From a virus: a stretch of DNA of 48,842 bases. The stretch is from IMG/VR virus record IMGVR_UViG_3300047554_000214, positions 1-48,842 of that record. The stretch is one strand, 5' to 3'. Below, piece after piece: positions 6,309 through 14,045 of the stretch; the first letter of the stretch is position 1, and every line of letters begins with the position of its first letter. A program made the translations under genes and the position numbers. The notes below the pieces were generated by a model. It ran no database searches, was not told the DNA's origin, and saw nothing but the letters and a program-made list of their open reading frames with translations.

Positions 6309-7373
6309 ATGTGTGGTATTTCTGGTTTTAGTTTGGCTTATGGGTCGAAGATCAATGCTCGTAAGTTGGCTCATGCTTTGTTGTGTGAGATTGAGTCTCG
6401 TGGTAATCAGGCTTCTGGTGTTGCGTGGCAGTCTGTTGATGCGTCTGGCACGTTTAAGGGTGCTGTTCGTGGTTCGCAGTTGTCTTTGCGTGGTTTGCCT
6501 AAGCGTGCTTCGTCTGTGATTTTGCATACTCGTTATGCTACTCATGGTTCGATTGATGTTGCTGAGAATAATCATCCTGTTTCGTCGCCTGATGGCAGGA
6601 TTGCTTTGGTGCATAATGGTGTGATTTATAATCATGAGTTGGTGCGTAAGCAGTTTAGTTTTAAGTTGCCTGAGGTTGATACTTCTGTTATTCCTGCTAT
6701 TTTGCAGAAGTTTGGTTCTGACCGTTTTGATATGTTGGATGGTGATGCGGCTGTTGCGTGGTTGGATGAGTCTGATCGTGGTGTGTTGCGTGTTGGTCGT
6801 GTGTCTCATTCTCCGTTGGTTGTTGCACAGTTGCCTGATGGTTCGTTTGTGTTTGCTTCGACTGAGGTGTTGTTGCGTGATGCTTTGAAGCGTGTTGGTT
6901 TGAAGCCTGTGTGGTTTGAGGTTGCGCCTGAGTATCGTTTGTATACGGTTCGTTTGGGTCGTGTTGATTCGGTGTCTGAGTTGCCTTCTACTTCTGCGGA
7001 TTTTGTTCAGCCTGTTTCTTCGTATTCGTATGGTAAGTATCGTGGTATGACTTCGGGTGGTAGGCGTTCGTCTGGTTATTGGTATGACGAGGGTCAGTCT
7101 GGTGTTTTGGGTTATTCGCCTGTTGAGGAGGAGTTAGAGGAGGACTTTGAGTTGTTCTTGACTAGGTTTGTTGAGCATGATGGTATGTTTTATGATTTTT
7201 CTGGTGTTCCTGTTGGCACGTTGGATGTGTTGCGTGAGGAGTTTGAGGATTATCGTTATAACGAGTATTGGGCGACTAGGCAGTATGGTTATAATCCGTA
7301 TTCGTTTACTGAGGGTTCGTTTGATCCTGAGCGGTTTGAGGGGTCGTATGATGAGTGGGCTGGTTTTAGGTAG
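6309..7373 (+). CDS. Class II glutamine amidotransferase
   Basis: 354 residues. It takes ammonia from glutamine through an N-terminal cysteine. MCGISGF at the start gives the catalytic Cys2 after Met removal, which is why I chose ATG 6309 over in-frame upstream starts that would bury it. Further family motifs: RGNQASG (~31), HTRYATHG and ENNHPV (~73-90), LVHNG (~100). The last ~130 residues are Tyr/Glu-rich and unrecognised. No synthetase partner domain is fused, so ammonia must go to another enzyme; the amidoligase transcribed the other way is the obvious candidate. Codons end almost only in T or G, unlike the next genes. No strong ribosome site is visible. Confidence 0.85.
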   Translation: MCGISGFSLAYGSKINARKLAHALLCEIESRGNQASGVAWQSVDASGTFKGAVRGSQLSLRGLPKRASSVILHTRYATHGSIDVAENNHPVSSPDGRIALVHNGVIYNHELVRKQFSFKLPEVDTSVIPAILQKFGSDRFDMLDGDAAVAWLDESDRGVLRVGRVSHSPLVVAQLPDGSFVFASTEVLLRDALKRVGLKPVWFEVAPEYRLYTVRLGRVDSVSELPSTSADFVQPVSSYSYGKYRGMTSGGRRSSGYWYDEGQSGVLGYSPVEEELEEDFELFLTRFVEHDGMFYDFSGVPVGTLDVLREEFEDYRYNEYWATRQYGYNPYSFTEGSFDPERFEGSYDEWAGFR

Positions 7374-7390
7374 TCCCCCTCGTTCGTATT

Positions 7391-7434
7391 ATCTATATAT
7401 ATATTATTATTATATATAATATTGATATATAGAT
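7391..7434. repeat. AT-only inverted repeat
   Basis: Right after the amidotransferase stop, ATCTATATAT (7391-7400) and ATATATAGAT (7425-7434) are perfect 10-base arms, with inner arms ATATTAT (7401-7407) and ATAATAT (7416-7422). It is the most AT-rich stretch seen, an easily melted cruciform or hairpin. It could be an unwinding element or a transcript-end structure. Confidence 0.7.
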
Positions 7435-7448
7435 GGTAGTGGTTTCTT

Positions 7449-7504
7449 GGTCGGTTTGTTATTGGATATGGGCTGTTTCCATCCATATTTGATGCATTCC
7501 GACC
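7449..7504. repeat. Nested inverted repeat
   Basis: Outer arms GGTCGG (7449-7454) and CCGACC (7499-7504), inner arms ATATGG (7466-7471) and CCATAT (7483-7488), separated by near-equal 11- and 10-base internal loops. It looks like a structured RNA or protein-binding site in the non-coding 7374-7663 region. Confidence 0.5.
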
Positions 7505-7551
7505 AGGGTTGGGTTTTCCAAAAAGTAAAACATGACATTTTTTATTGAAAA

Positions 7552-7597
7552 AAATACTATTTCTGCAGTGTTTCAAAATAGTATTTCAGGATATAAT
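7552..7597 (+). promoter_or_regulatory. Promoter with operator-like inverted repeat
   Basis: Perfect TATAAT at 7592-7597. Immediately upstream, 11-base arms AAATACTATTT (7552-7562) and AAATAGTATTT (7576-7586) form an exact inverted repeat with 13-base spacing across the expected -35 position. This fits a repressor or activator site controlling the 7664-onward operon, which includes an XRE-type HTH gene at 8818. Confidence 0.6.
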
Positions 7598-7663
7598 ACC
7601 TGTTTTGCTAGATGGTTTGGCATTGAATATGTAATTAGTGAATTGAATATGGATGGAGTGGTT

Positions 7664-7897
7664 ATGGTTAAAACACTTAAAGGTGTAGGCTTTTTTGACA
7701 AGCAAACAGGTATGATGGTAAGTTGGAGTGAGCAGTTGAACGCCCCTAAACGTGGCACGCATGGAAGCCTTTTCTATTGGCTTACAGAAGATCAGGTGCG
7801 CATGTTGTCGTTTGACCAAGCAAAAAGCATCGAAATGACATTTGAACAACAGTTCCTAGAAGAGTATTGGAGAGATAAAAATGAAAGCAACAACTAA
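7664..7897 (+). CDS. Hypothetical protein, first gene of the small-gene operon
   Basis: 77 residues from ATG 7664, preceded by GGAG at five bases. An in-frame ATG at 7532 has no ribosome site, and the sequence between holds the TATAAT promoter and inverted repeat, so I reject it. Contains GSLFYWLTEDQVRMLSFDQA and an acidic helical end. It overlaps the next gene by 17 bases. No family recognised. Confidence 0.65.
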   Translation: MVKTLKGVGFFDKQTGMMVSWSEQLNAPKRGTHGSLFYWLTEDQVRMLSFDQAKSIEMTFEQQFLEEYWRDKNESNN

Positions 7898-8201
7898 GGA
7901 CATGACTATTAAAGCGTTAACCGCTAAGAACAATCCTACAGCGACAAGTGATGAACTTATCACTCGTGGCTTGAATGACGGTGTTAAGCATGCAGTGTAT
8001 TTCAGTACTGAAGAGTTGGCGATGTTGGAGAAGATCCTGTACCGTCACGCAACAGTAATGACTTTGATTGCGGATGCACACATGAAAAAGGGTGACAAGA
8101 TGATGATGCAGGCTATGGACGCTAAGGCGCGAGACATTGAAGATCTTGCGTATCGTATCGGATACCCACTAGACCAGCAGTGGATTAAAGGAGAAAACTA
8201 A
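7881..8201 (+). CDS. Hypothetical helical protein
   Basis: 106 residues, mostly helical, Met- and Lys-rich in the middle (MKKGDKMMMQAMDAKARDIE). Its ATG lies inside the previous gene; its stop overlaps the next ATG as TAATG. No membrane segment or known motif. Confidence 0.68.
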   Translation: MKATTKDMTIKALTAKNNPTATSDELITRGLNDGVKHAVYFSTEELAMLEKILYRHATVMTLIADAHMKKGDKMMMQAMDAKARDIEDLAYRIGYPLDQQWIKGEN

Positions 8202-8530
8202 TGAGTAAAGAATATGATTACAACGTGTATTGTGATGGTGAAGAGTTTACTCTCAGCGCATATCAGTTGATGCTTGAGAACGGTGACGTTTATTGCGACA
8301 CCGAAAACTATATTACTCTACATTTACCAATCAATAAAACGACTGTACCTGTTATCGCATATTTGACACAAACGCATCCAGATATTGTACCGTTTGAGGA
8401 TTGGGAGGATTATGATGCGTGGCCTACAGTAGAATATTTGACGCATCCTGATGCGCCAAGCGAAATTAGACGTTTCATTATGCAACTACCAGAATACGAG
8501 ACAAGGATCATTAACTATGGGTACAAGTAA
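8201..8530 (+). CDS. Hypothetical acidic protein
   Basis: 109 residues, acidic and Tyr-rich (EYDYNVYCDGEEF; VPFEDWEDYDAWPTVEYL). Coupled to the previous gene by a one-base overlap, with GGAG upstream. Net negative charge, beta-rich; no family recognised. Confidence 0.68.
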   Translation: MSKEYDYNVYCDGEEFTLSAYQLMLENGDVYCDTENYITLHLPINKTTVPVIAYLTQTHPDIVPFEDWEDYDAWPTVEYLTHPDAPSEIRRFIMQLPEYETRIINYGYK

Positions 8531-8642
8531 ATTTGGTTGGTGTTTAACATCGGCCGGCCAGCATGAAGAGTGCAAAACGGTAATAAACTTTAACGGTAAC
8601 GCAATTAAATGTTCATGCGTATGTCATGAGGGAGAAGCATAG
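8517..8642 (+). CDS. Small Cys-rich protein
   Basis: 41 residues from ATG 8517 (AAGGA nine bases before), inside the end of the previous gene. Cysteines C..(8)..C and CSCVCH near the C-terminus suggest a metal-binding knuckle. One of several tiny Cys-rich proteins in this arm. Confidence 0.6.
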   Translation: MGTSKFGWCLTSAGQHEECKTVINFNGNAIKCSCVCHEGEA

Positions 8643-8821
8643 TGCAGAAAGTTATTGTACGCTTCGACGCTAGTTATGGTGAAGCAATCATTATGGTGTC
8701 GGTAGGCTTCGATGTTCCTAAAGGGACACCAGAGGAACACATTATTGAAACAGCAATGGCTTTTCTAGCGTCGGAGGATGCTAACCAGCCAGCAATTATA
8801 GACGAGGTAATATATTTATGA
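8642..8821 (+). CDS. Small hypothetical protein
   Basis: 59 residues, GTG start overlapping the previous TAG; stop overlaps the next ATG as ATGA. Begins QKVIVRFDASYGEAIIMVSV, which looks like a beta hairpin, then a helical second half. GGGAGAAG lies before the GTG. Coupling on both sides supports it. Confidence 0.6.
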   Translation: MQKVIVRFDASYGEAIIMVSVGFDVPKGTPEEHIIETAMAFLASEDANQPAIIDEVIYL

Positions 8822-9051
8822 GATACAGAACAGCATTAGGTCACGTACTGCGTACGGTGCGTGTAGAACAGGATCGCACACTCAGAAGTGTGTGTGGTAA
8901 ACATATGTCAATTTCTCACCTGTCATCGGTGGAGAGGGGTCGGCAGGAAATCTCTAGCGAGATGCTGGAGCAGGTTTGTGAACGTCTTGGGGTGAAAGTG
9001 TCAATGGTCGTGTCGCAGGCTTCTCAGGTGCTTGAGAGGGCTGAAGCATGA
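8818..9051 (+). CDS. XRE/Cro-C1-type helix-turn-helix protein
   Basis: 77 residues. GHVLRTVRVEQDRTLRSVC..., then ISHLSSVERGRQEISSEMLE and VCERLGVKV are the HTH_3 layout: recognition helix, the S.iERG.. turn, and the fourth/fifth helix. DNA-binding regulator; it may bind the inverted repeat at 7552-7586 upstream of its own operon (inference). No oligomerisation or cleavage domain, so more like a Cro or accessory regulator than a CI repressor. Confidence 0.8.
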   Translation: MRYRTALGHVLRTVRVEQDRTLRSVCGKHMSISHLSSVERGRQEISSEMLEQVCERLGVKVSMVVSQASQVLERAEA

Positions 9052-9272
9052 CACAGGCGGAACTTCGTGACAAACTAGAAACAGCAGTTTTGGAAGAGTT
9101 GGACCGTTTAGAGATGTCTGGACTTGCGGACATGCTCGAGGATGGTTATAATCAGTCAAGTAAAGGCTTGATGATTGCGTCGGATGATGCACGACACGCT
9201 TTGGATGAAGCGTTCCGTAAGATCAGCAGGCTTGCTGTTCGTACAGGATATATTCCTAAGGAGGAAAAATAA
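9048..9272 (+). CDS. Hypothetical helical protein
   Basis: 74 residues, starts ATGA-overlapping the HTH gene. Acidic, all-helical (ELRDKLETAVLEELDRLEMS; DDARHALDEAFRKIS). Could be a partner of the HTH protein because the two are translationally coupled; no direct evidence. Confidence 0.66.
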   Translation: MTQAELRDKLETAVLEELDRLEMSGLADMLEDGYNQSSKGLMIASDDARHALDEAFRKISRLAVRTGYIPKEEK

Positions 9273-9415
9273 TGCTTGACAATTGTACATGTCTTGACCT
9301 AGAATGGATTACATGCGACGGATGCGACGTTTTAGATGAACCGCATTCGTTCCTGATTTGTCAAGAGTGTGGCGAAACAGTGAACAGTATCGTACCAACC
9401 AAAGGAGAGAAATAA
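9272..9415 (+). CDS. Small zinc-ribbon-like protein
   Basis: 47 residues, ATG overlapping the previous stop. Cysteines as C.C, C..C and C..C (ITCDGCD; FLICQECGETV), a probable zinc ribbon. GGAGGAAAA upstream is a strong ribosome site. Function unknown. Confidence 0.6.
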   Translation: MLDNCTCLDLEWITCDGCDVLDEPHSFLICQECGETVNSIVPTKGEK

Positions 9416-9900
9416 TGCAAACATTTTTACCATACACCGACTTTAAAGCGTCGGCACGAGCGTTAGACAACAAGCGTCTCAACAAGCAAATTCTTGAAGG
9501 CTACCAGATCCTTAAGGTGTTATCTAGTGACGACCCTCGCGCAGGTTGGCGTAATCACCCTGCAGTGAAAATGTGGCGTGGCTATGAGAAGGGTTTGTGG
9601 CAGTATGTTACTGCTATGGTTGCTGAAGCGGAGAAGCGTGGCATTCGTGTCGAAAACAATGTGAACAACCTTGTAGCGTTGGCTCAGGCCCACGCAAGCA
9701 GGTGGGGTGTAGGTTTACCTGCATGGCTTAACGACACGCCGACTGTGGCTAGAGTATTAGCGACGCATAAAGCGAACCTGTATCTTAAAGACCCTATCTT
9801 TTATTGGTTCTTTGAACCTGCAGTCTCGGATGAAGACAATCAGCCATGTTGCGAACGGTGCAACTATTTTTGGGTAACACACGTGGAGGGCATGAACTAG
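9415..9900 (+). CDS. Possible pyrimidine-dimer glycosylase-like protein (T4 endonuclease V-related)
   Basis: 161 residues from ATG 9415 (AAGGAGAG upstream; the open frame further up lies inside the zinc-ribbon gene). The start MQTFLPYTDFKASARALD, then NKRLNKQILEGYQIL and NHPAVKMWRGYEKGLWQY recall a small actinobacterial/phage family often grouped with T4 endonuclease V-type repair enzymes. From memory only, so the enzymatic call is tentative. The C-terminus adds a CC..C pattern (QPCCERCNYFW). Confidence 0.5.
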   Translation: MQTFLPYTDFKASARALDNKRLNKQILEGYQILKVLSSDDPRAGWRNHPAVKMWRGYEKGLWQYVTAMVAEAEKRGIRVENNVNNLVALAQAHASRWGVGLPAWLNDTPTVARVLATHKANLYLKDPIFYWFFEPAVSDEDNQPCCERCNYFWVTHVEGMN

Positions 9901-10241
9901 TGAGTAACGATTTGATTCTAGTCAAACAGCCAACGATCTTTTACCATTCGGTTCAAGGTGGGGTTGTTAAATATATGGCGAGGATGCGGTTGAAAGATGC
10001 CATGTCTGAGTATGTGGTAGACTTTATAACCACCAAAGGCAATCCTGTAATGTTTGCTAAAAAAGGCTACACCGTTTACGTGGACGGCGAACAGGATGGT
10101 TTTTTGCGTGTCGGTGGTGGTAGCATTGCACGTATGCTACCTAGGGTTGTTGCAAAGGTTGCAACAGTTAAAGAGATAGCGTCAGACAAGGACTTGTCAC
10201 ACGACTGCTATTGTGTAAATTGTTCAAGAAGAACAGATTAA
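9900..10241 (+). CDS. Hypothetical protein
   Basis: 113 residues from GTG 9900, overlapping the previous TAG; GGAGGG lies eleven bases before. Begins SNDLILVKQPTIFYHS. Gly-rich centre, then a Cys-containing tail (HDCYCVNCSRRTD) that may bind zinc. No family recognised. Confidence 0.62.
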   Translation: MSNDLILVKQPTIFYHSVQGGVVKYMARMRLKDAMSEYVVDFITTKGNPVMFAKKGYTVYVDGEQDGFLRVGGGSIARMLPRVVAKVATVKEIASDKDLSHDCYCVNCSRRTD

Positions 10242-10254
10242 GGAGTATCACCAA

Positions 10255-10539
10255 ATGGAATACATTATTGCTGGAGACCCTCAAGAGGTGGGTCAAGTTA
10301 TGGAAACTGTAGTTAAGGGCAACTTTCTTTCAGATGCGAAGAATGTTGAGAAGTGGGATATGCGTCCACTAACTGAGGGTGTCATTTATGCTACAGTCAC
10401 TACATCTAATGAAGTGCCTGCAGAGGATCTGCAACTGCTAACTAGTGAATACACTTCGCTAACTATTGGTGTTGCGGATGCTGACGGTTTTGTTGGCTCA
10501 GTTGTTGCTGAGGGATCAACCGAGGTGATTAGTGACTAG
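10255..10539 (+). CDS. Hypothetical protein
   Basis: 94 residues, acidic, beta-rich (GVIYATVTTSNEVPAEDLQL; TIGVADADGFVGSVVAE). AAGGAG precedes the ATG at ten bases. It overlaps the next gene by eight bases. No known motif. Confidence 0.65.
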   Translation: MEYIIAGDPQEVGQVMETVVKGNFLSDAKNVEKWDMRPLTEGVIYATVTTSNEVPAEDLQLLTSEYTSLTIGVADADGFVGSVVAEGSTEVISD

Positions 10540-11014
10540 GCTCAATAATCATGCTAGGCAAGCGTTAGAGACGCTCATTGAACGTCACAAAGCGTATGTG
10601 ATTGCTAAAGCAACTATTGAAGCGGAACTTAAGCAGGAACTTCACGAACGCCTATCAGGTTTTCGTGGGGATCGTGACATAGCGATGCGGTTGGCTGCAG
10701 AGGCAGGTGTGCCACGCACACAATTAGGCAAAGCCATTGGCACATCCAACTATCGTACTGTTCAAGAAATTTTGGCAGAAACAGAATCGTTGAGTGTTAA
10801 AGATGGCACGTCTGACGGTAAATGGGCTTTGACTGCTTTACCTGATGGAACTTTTAGTCTATCCATTCATGGAATGGGTGTCGGTTCAGTATCAGGTGAG
10901 GCCACTGTTAGGCTTGTTGGTGACGACTTGGAGTATGTTGCAGGTGACGAATTTGTTATTCCGCAAGTGTTCCGTAACGGTTATGCTGACAAGATTCTGA
11001 ATAGTGTTGGTTAA
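10532..11014 (+). CDS. Helix-turn-helix DNA-binding protein
   Basis: 160 residues from GTG 10532. A long charged N-terminal helix is followed by a clear HTH at ~60-90 (AMRLAAEAGVPRTQLGKAIG), then a beta-rich C-terminal half (WALTALPDGTFSLSIHGMGV). DNA-binding is likely, role unknown. It sits three genes before the helicase. Confidence 0.65.
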   Translation: MTRLNNHARQALETLIERHKAYVIAKATIEAELKQELHERLSGFRGDRDIAMRLAAEAGVPRTQLGKAIGTSNYRTVQEILAETESLSVKDGTSDGKWALTALPDGTFSLSIHGMGVGSVSGEATVRLVGDDLEYVAGDEFVIPQVFRNGYADKILNSVG

Positions 11015-11177
11015 TGTTCTGATATCCTTGACTATAGGATTGGTGGTTCTCACACCCATAATAGTAATTATCGTGGATGTTTTAGAATCTAAAAAAAAGA
11101 GGGTCGATGCGGACCGCCAATCCTATTATGCGTCTTTGGATAGGGAGCATGAAAATTATTGGAGAGAATATTTGTGA
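11004..11177 (+). CDS. Small membrane protein
   Basis: 57 residues if begun at GTG 11004 inside the end of the previous gene. N-terminal membrane segment (VLISLTIGLVVLTPIIVIIV), then a charged Tyr-rich cytosolic tail ending NYWREYL. The stop overlaps the helicase ATG as TGATG. The start is uncertain (a TTG at 11028 is also possible), but the hydrophobic/charged layout and coupling support a real gene. Confidence 0.55.
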   Translation: MLVNVLISLTIGLVVLTPIIVIIVDVLESKKKRVDADRQSYYASLDREHENYWREYL

Positions 11178-12562
11178 TGGACAAGTTAACACCTTATCCG
11201 TATCAGTTGGAAGATATCACTAAAATTGTTGACGCTGGTGGTAACGCTATTGTTGCCACTCAGGTTGGTGGTGGTAAAACTTTGATCGCTGTTGAGGTTG
11301 CTAAACGTTTAGGTTCTAAAGTTAATGTTGTTATTGCACCTAAGGGTACGCATGTGTCGGCGTGGGAGAAAACTATTCACCGCCAACTTGATAACGTGTC
11401 TATCAAGTATTTGAATTCGTCTAAGAATGGTCAGGTTGCGTTTAATCAGTTAGCTCAACGTGTTGATGGTTGGTATATTATTTCGCCTGAAATGTTTCGC
11501 AAGTTTCATTGGGCTGGTATAGTTCCAGACTTCGCGGTGTTTGATGAAGCGCATAGGGCTTCTAATAGGAAGTCTAAGACTGCTTTAATGTTGCACACGT
11601 TGAAAGCGAAGTCTAAACTTGCAATGTCTGGCACTATTGCAGGTAACAGGATTGACGGTTTTTGGTCTATTCTGCGTTGGGTGTTTCCTGATGTGGCTGG
11701 TAGATCTTATTGGTCTTGGGTTGACAAGTATTGTGATACTGAGGTTGATTTTTTTGCTGGCAAGATTGTTACAGGTGAGTTGAATCCTGGCGCGATTGTT
11801 GCTAGTGTGCCATGCTATATTCGGCATTTGAAGCGTGAGAATTGTTGTGAACATCACCCTAATGGTATTGATTCGCAGTTGCCTCCTGTAGTTGAGGAGG
11901 TTCGTATTGTGCAGTTGCTACCTGAACAGCGTCGTATTTATAACCGTCTTGAGGATGAGTTGTGTGTGTGGCTTGGTGATAATCCTTTGATTGTGGATGT
12001 TCCTGTTGCTATGCGTATCAGGTTGCGTCAGATCACTTTGGGTATGCCAACTATTACTGATGATAATGTGGTGACTTTTGCTGACGATTGTAAGTCTTCT
12101 AAGTTGGATGAGTTTTTTGAAATTGTTTCGGACCATCCTGATGGTGAGCAAATGTTGGTGTTGACACATAGCCAAAAGTTTGCTAGACTGACTGTTAACA
12201 GGTTGATCGGTAAAGGTTTCACTGCTTTTGAATGGTCTGGTGCGTCGTCTCAGGATGCGCGTAACAGGGCGTTGGAGGCTTTTAAGCGTGGCGAGATACA
12301 GTTTATTGTTGGTGTTATTTCTGCAATCGGTGAGGGTACTGATGGCTTGCAGGATGCGTGTTCTGTAGTGGTGTGGTTGTCTAAGGATGATAACCGTTTG
12401 CTTAATGAGCAGGCTTCTGGTAGGTTGGATAGGAATGGTCAGAAACGGTCTGTGGTGTCTTACGAAATTTTGGCGGAGGATACTTACGATTTTGGTCAGT
12501 TTTCTAAACTTGTTGCGGATAGGATTAGTATGAATGAGAGTTTAAGGAGAGAGAATGGTTAA
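11177..12562 (+). CDS. SF2/SNF2-type DNA helicase
   Basis: 461 residues from ATG 11177 (GGAGAG ten bases before; GTG 11174 also possible). Motif I ATQVGGGKT (28-36), motif Ia VVIAPKG, motif II DEAH (~122), motif III MSGTIAG, motif V GEGTDGLQ, motif VI QASGRLDRNGQ. The two RecA lobes are complete. Q.. SGRLDRNGQ and the compact size resemble phage SNF2-like helicases used in replication or recombination. T/G-ending codons dominate, unlike the genes after 15 kb. Starts a run of replication genes. Confidence 0.9.
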   Translation: MDKLTPYPYQLEDITKIVDAGGNAIVATQVGGGKTLIAVEVAKRLGSKVNVVIAPKGTHVSAWEKTIHRQLDNVSIKYLNSSKNGQVAFNQLAQRVDGWYIISPEMFRKFHWAGIVPDFAVFDEAHRASNRKSKTALMLHTLKAKSKLAMSGTIAGNRIDGFWSILRWVFPDVAGRSYWSWVDKYCDTEVDFFAGKIVTGELNPGAIVASVPCYIRHLKRENCCEHHPNGIDSQLPPVVEEVRIVQLLPEQRRIYNRLEDELCVWLGDNPLIVDVPVAMRIRLRQITLGMPTITDDNVVTFADDCKSSKLDEFFEIVSDHPDGEQMLVLTHSQKFARLTVNRLIGKGFTAFEWSGASSQDARNRALEAFKRGEIQFIVGVISAIGEGTDGLQDACSVVVWLSKDDNRLLNEQASGRLDRNGQKRSVVSYEILAEDTYDFGQFSKLVADRISMNESLRRENG

Positions 12563-12773
12563 GGTTACTTTGGCTGATGTTGAACAAATGTCAGATAGTC
12601 AGCGTATAATTTTTAAGGCAGGGGTGGCGTTCGAACATGAACGTATCGTGAAACTGCTCCAAAACCATGAGTGGTTTGAGCAGGGCGAAAAAGATGATGT
12701 TTTAGCGATACTAGACGGCAGTTACAAATGTGAATGTGATGGATGTATCACTTTCAAAAGGAAAGGTAAATAA
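12555..12773 (+). CDS. Small hypothetical protein with Cys cluster
   Basis: 72 residues, overlapping the helicase end by eight bases. Begins VKVTLADVEQMSDSQRIIF; ends YKCECDGCITFKRKGK with three Cys close together. No family recognised. Confidence 0.62.
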   Translation: MVKVTLADVEQMSDSQRIIFKAGVAFEHERIVKLLQNHEWFEQGEKDDVLAILDGSYKCECDGCITFKRKGK

Positions 12774-12868
12774 TGACCGAAGACGAGATTAGAGACATGG
12801 AGACCATGTTGCGCGAGTTCGATTTTTTCCAATCGTTGCGTGATAAAGCAAAGGAAAAAGATAAATAG
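12773..12868 (+). CDS. Tiny charged protein
   Basis: 31 residues (MTEDEIRDMETMLREFDFFQ, ending DKAKEKDK). ATG overlaps the previous stop and its own stop overlaps the next GTG. A single amphipathic helix. Its tight fit between two genes is the main support. Confidence 0.5.
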   Translation: MTEDEIRDMETMLREFDFFQSLRDKAKEKDK

Positions 12869-13323
12869 TGAGCATAAACAAAGGTTTGCTTACTTCAAAT
12901 ACAGAAATGTGGGCAACTCCACACTCCGTATTTGAACCGCTAAATGATGAGTTTGGTTTCACTCTTGATGCTTGCGCTGTAGCAGAGAATGCTAAAGTTG
13001 CTAATTATTTTTCACCGTCAGATGATGCGCTCAGTCAGGAATGGACTGGCGTTGTGTGGATGAACCCACCATATGGCAGGACTATTGGCACGTGGATGGC
13101 TAAAGCATTGCTATCTGCTCGCAATGGTGCTACTGTTGTATGTCTAGTGCCAGCGCGAACTGATACTGCTTGGTGGTGGGATTATGCAATGAAGGGTGAG
13201 ATACGTTTCGTTCGTGGTCGGATAAAGTTTGTTGATCAGAATGGTAATGGCAGTCAGGCTGCACCATTCCCTTCGGCTATTGTTGTTTTTAAACATGAAG
13301 CACTTAAAGATGGAGATAAATAG
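12868..13323 (+). CDS. Dam-like adenine-N6 DNA methyltransferase
   Basis: 151 residues, usual for the phage N6-adenine methyltransferase family. EMWATPHSVFEPLNDEFGFT and LDACA form the S-adenosylmethionine site; VVWMNPPYG carries the catalytic NPPY; VCLVPARTDTAWWWD and RFVRGRIKF follow in the typical order. It modifies phage DNA, likely against restriction or for replication control. GTG start overlaps the preceding TAG. Confidence 0.9.
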   Translation: MSINKGLLTSNTEMWATPHSVFEPLNDEFGFTLDACAVAENAKVANYFSPSDDALSQEWTGVVWMNPPYGRTIGTWMAKALLSARNGATVVCLVPARTDTAWWWDYAMKGEIRFVRGRIKFVDQNGNGSQAAPFPSAIVVFKHEALKDGDK

Positions 13324-13601
13324 TGAGTTTTGAGAAAGATCTTGCAGAGAAGTTTAGCGAAGCTGAACTTTTGCTATTGAAGAAGCATCGTGATTATGGG
13401 CCTACAAACATTTCGGGCGCACCTGGCGGTGCGTTGAATGGTTTGCGTGTACGTATGCATGACAAGTTGGCACGTATCAATCATTTGATGGATAACGGTG
13501 CAACTCCTGAGAATGAAAGTTTGCGTGATTCATTCATTGACTTGGCAAACTATTCGATTATCGCGTTGATGGTGATTGATAAGCATTGGCCTGATAAATA
13601 A
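13323..13601 (+). CDS. DUF1599 / nucleotide-modification-associated domain protein
   Basis: 92 residues. KHRDYGPTNIS...GGALNGLRVRMHDKLARI and the closing SFIDLANYSIIALMV are characteristic of the DUF1599 (Nmad1) family, helical proteins related to MazG-type nucleotide pyrophosphohydrolases. The adjacent adenine methylase fits a DNA or nucleotide modification role. GTG start, one-base overlap with the methylase stop. Confidence 0.75.
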   Translation: MSFEKDLAEKFSEAELLLLKKHRDYGPTNISGAPGGALNGLRVRMHDKLARINHLMDNGATPENESLRDSFIDLANYSIIALMVIDKHWPDK

Positions 13602-13771
13602 TGCCAATCTACAATTATGAATGCAAGTTGTGTGATATCGTTTACGAGTTTACTGCGTCAATGACTGACAGTACTGAGCGTGTGTGCGCTGAGTGTGGAG
13701 ATCCTTTGAAGAAAGTTTTCTCTGCACCTGTAATCAACTTTAAGGGAGATGGTTGGGGTAAAGATGCCTGA
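13601..13771 (+). CDS. FmdB-type zinc-ribbon protein
   Basis: 56 residues. MPIYNYECKLC..., CAECG and VINFKGDGWG are the FmdB layout: two CxxC pairs and the conserved Gly-Trp-Gly end. Often found in actinobacteria and their phages; proposed regulatory role, not proven. It overlaps the next gene by eight bases. Confidence 0.8.
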   Translation: MPIYNYECKLCDIVYEFTASMTDSTERVCAECGDPLKKVFSAPVINFKGDGWGKDA

Positions 13772-14045
13772 ATATGAGTTAGTTAATTATGCTACGGGCG
13801 AACTAGAAACTTTCGAAACATCTATTGACTTATCAATACTTAAGGCGTACAATGAATGGGTGGTTGAAAAAAAGTTGAACCCACCAAGTCTTTCACCTGA
13901 AGAGTTCGCTCGAGAGATGGAAGATGTTAGGCAACGCAATACGGTCGCTGAAGTTATCGAATACTTAGAAACCTACACTAAGGGTATGAGTGTTCCTAGC
14001 GACATCGTAGCGCATGCTATCGATCTTTTGAGAGGAGTGAAGTGA
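13764..14045 (+). CDS. Hypothetical protein
   Basis: 93 residues from ATG 13764 (an ATG at 13749 has its ribosome site too close). Helical, acidic: SPEEFAREMEDVRQRNTVAE, then LRGVK end. Translational coupling on both sides (TGATG with the next gene). Confidence 0.65.
   Translation: MPEYELVNYATGELETFETSIDLSILKAYNEWVVEKKLNPPSLSPEEFAREMEDVRQRNTVAEVIEYLETYTKGMSVPSDIVAHAIDLLRGVK

Noticed and set aside
7532-7663. Longer N-terminus of the 7664 gene
   Set aside because: No ribosome site at 7532, and the added region contains an exact inverted repeat and TATAAT.
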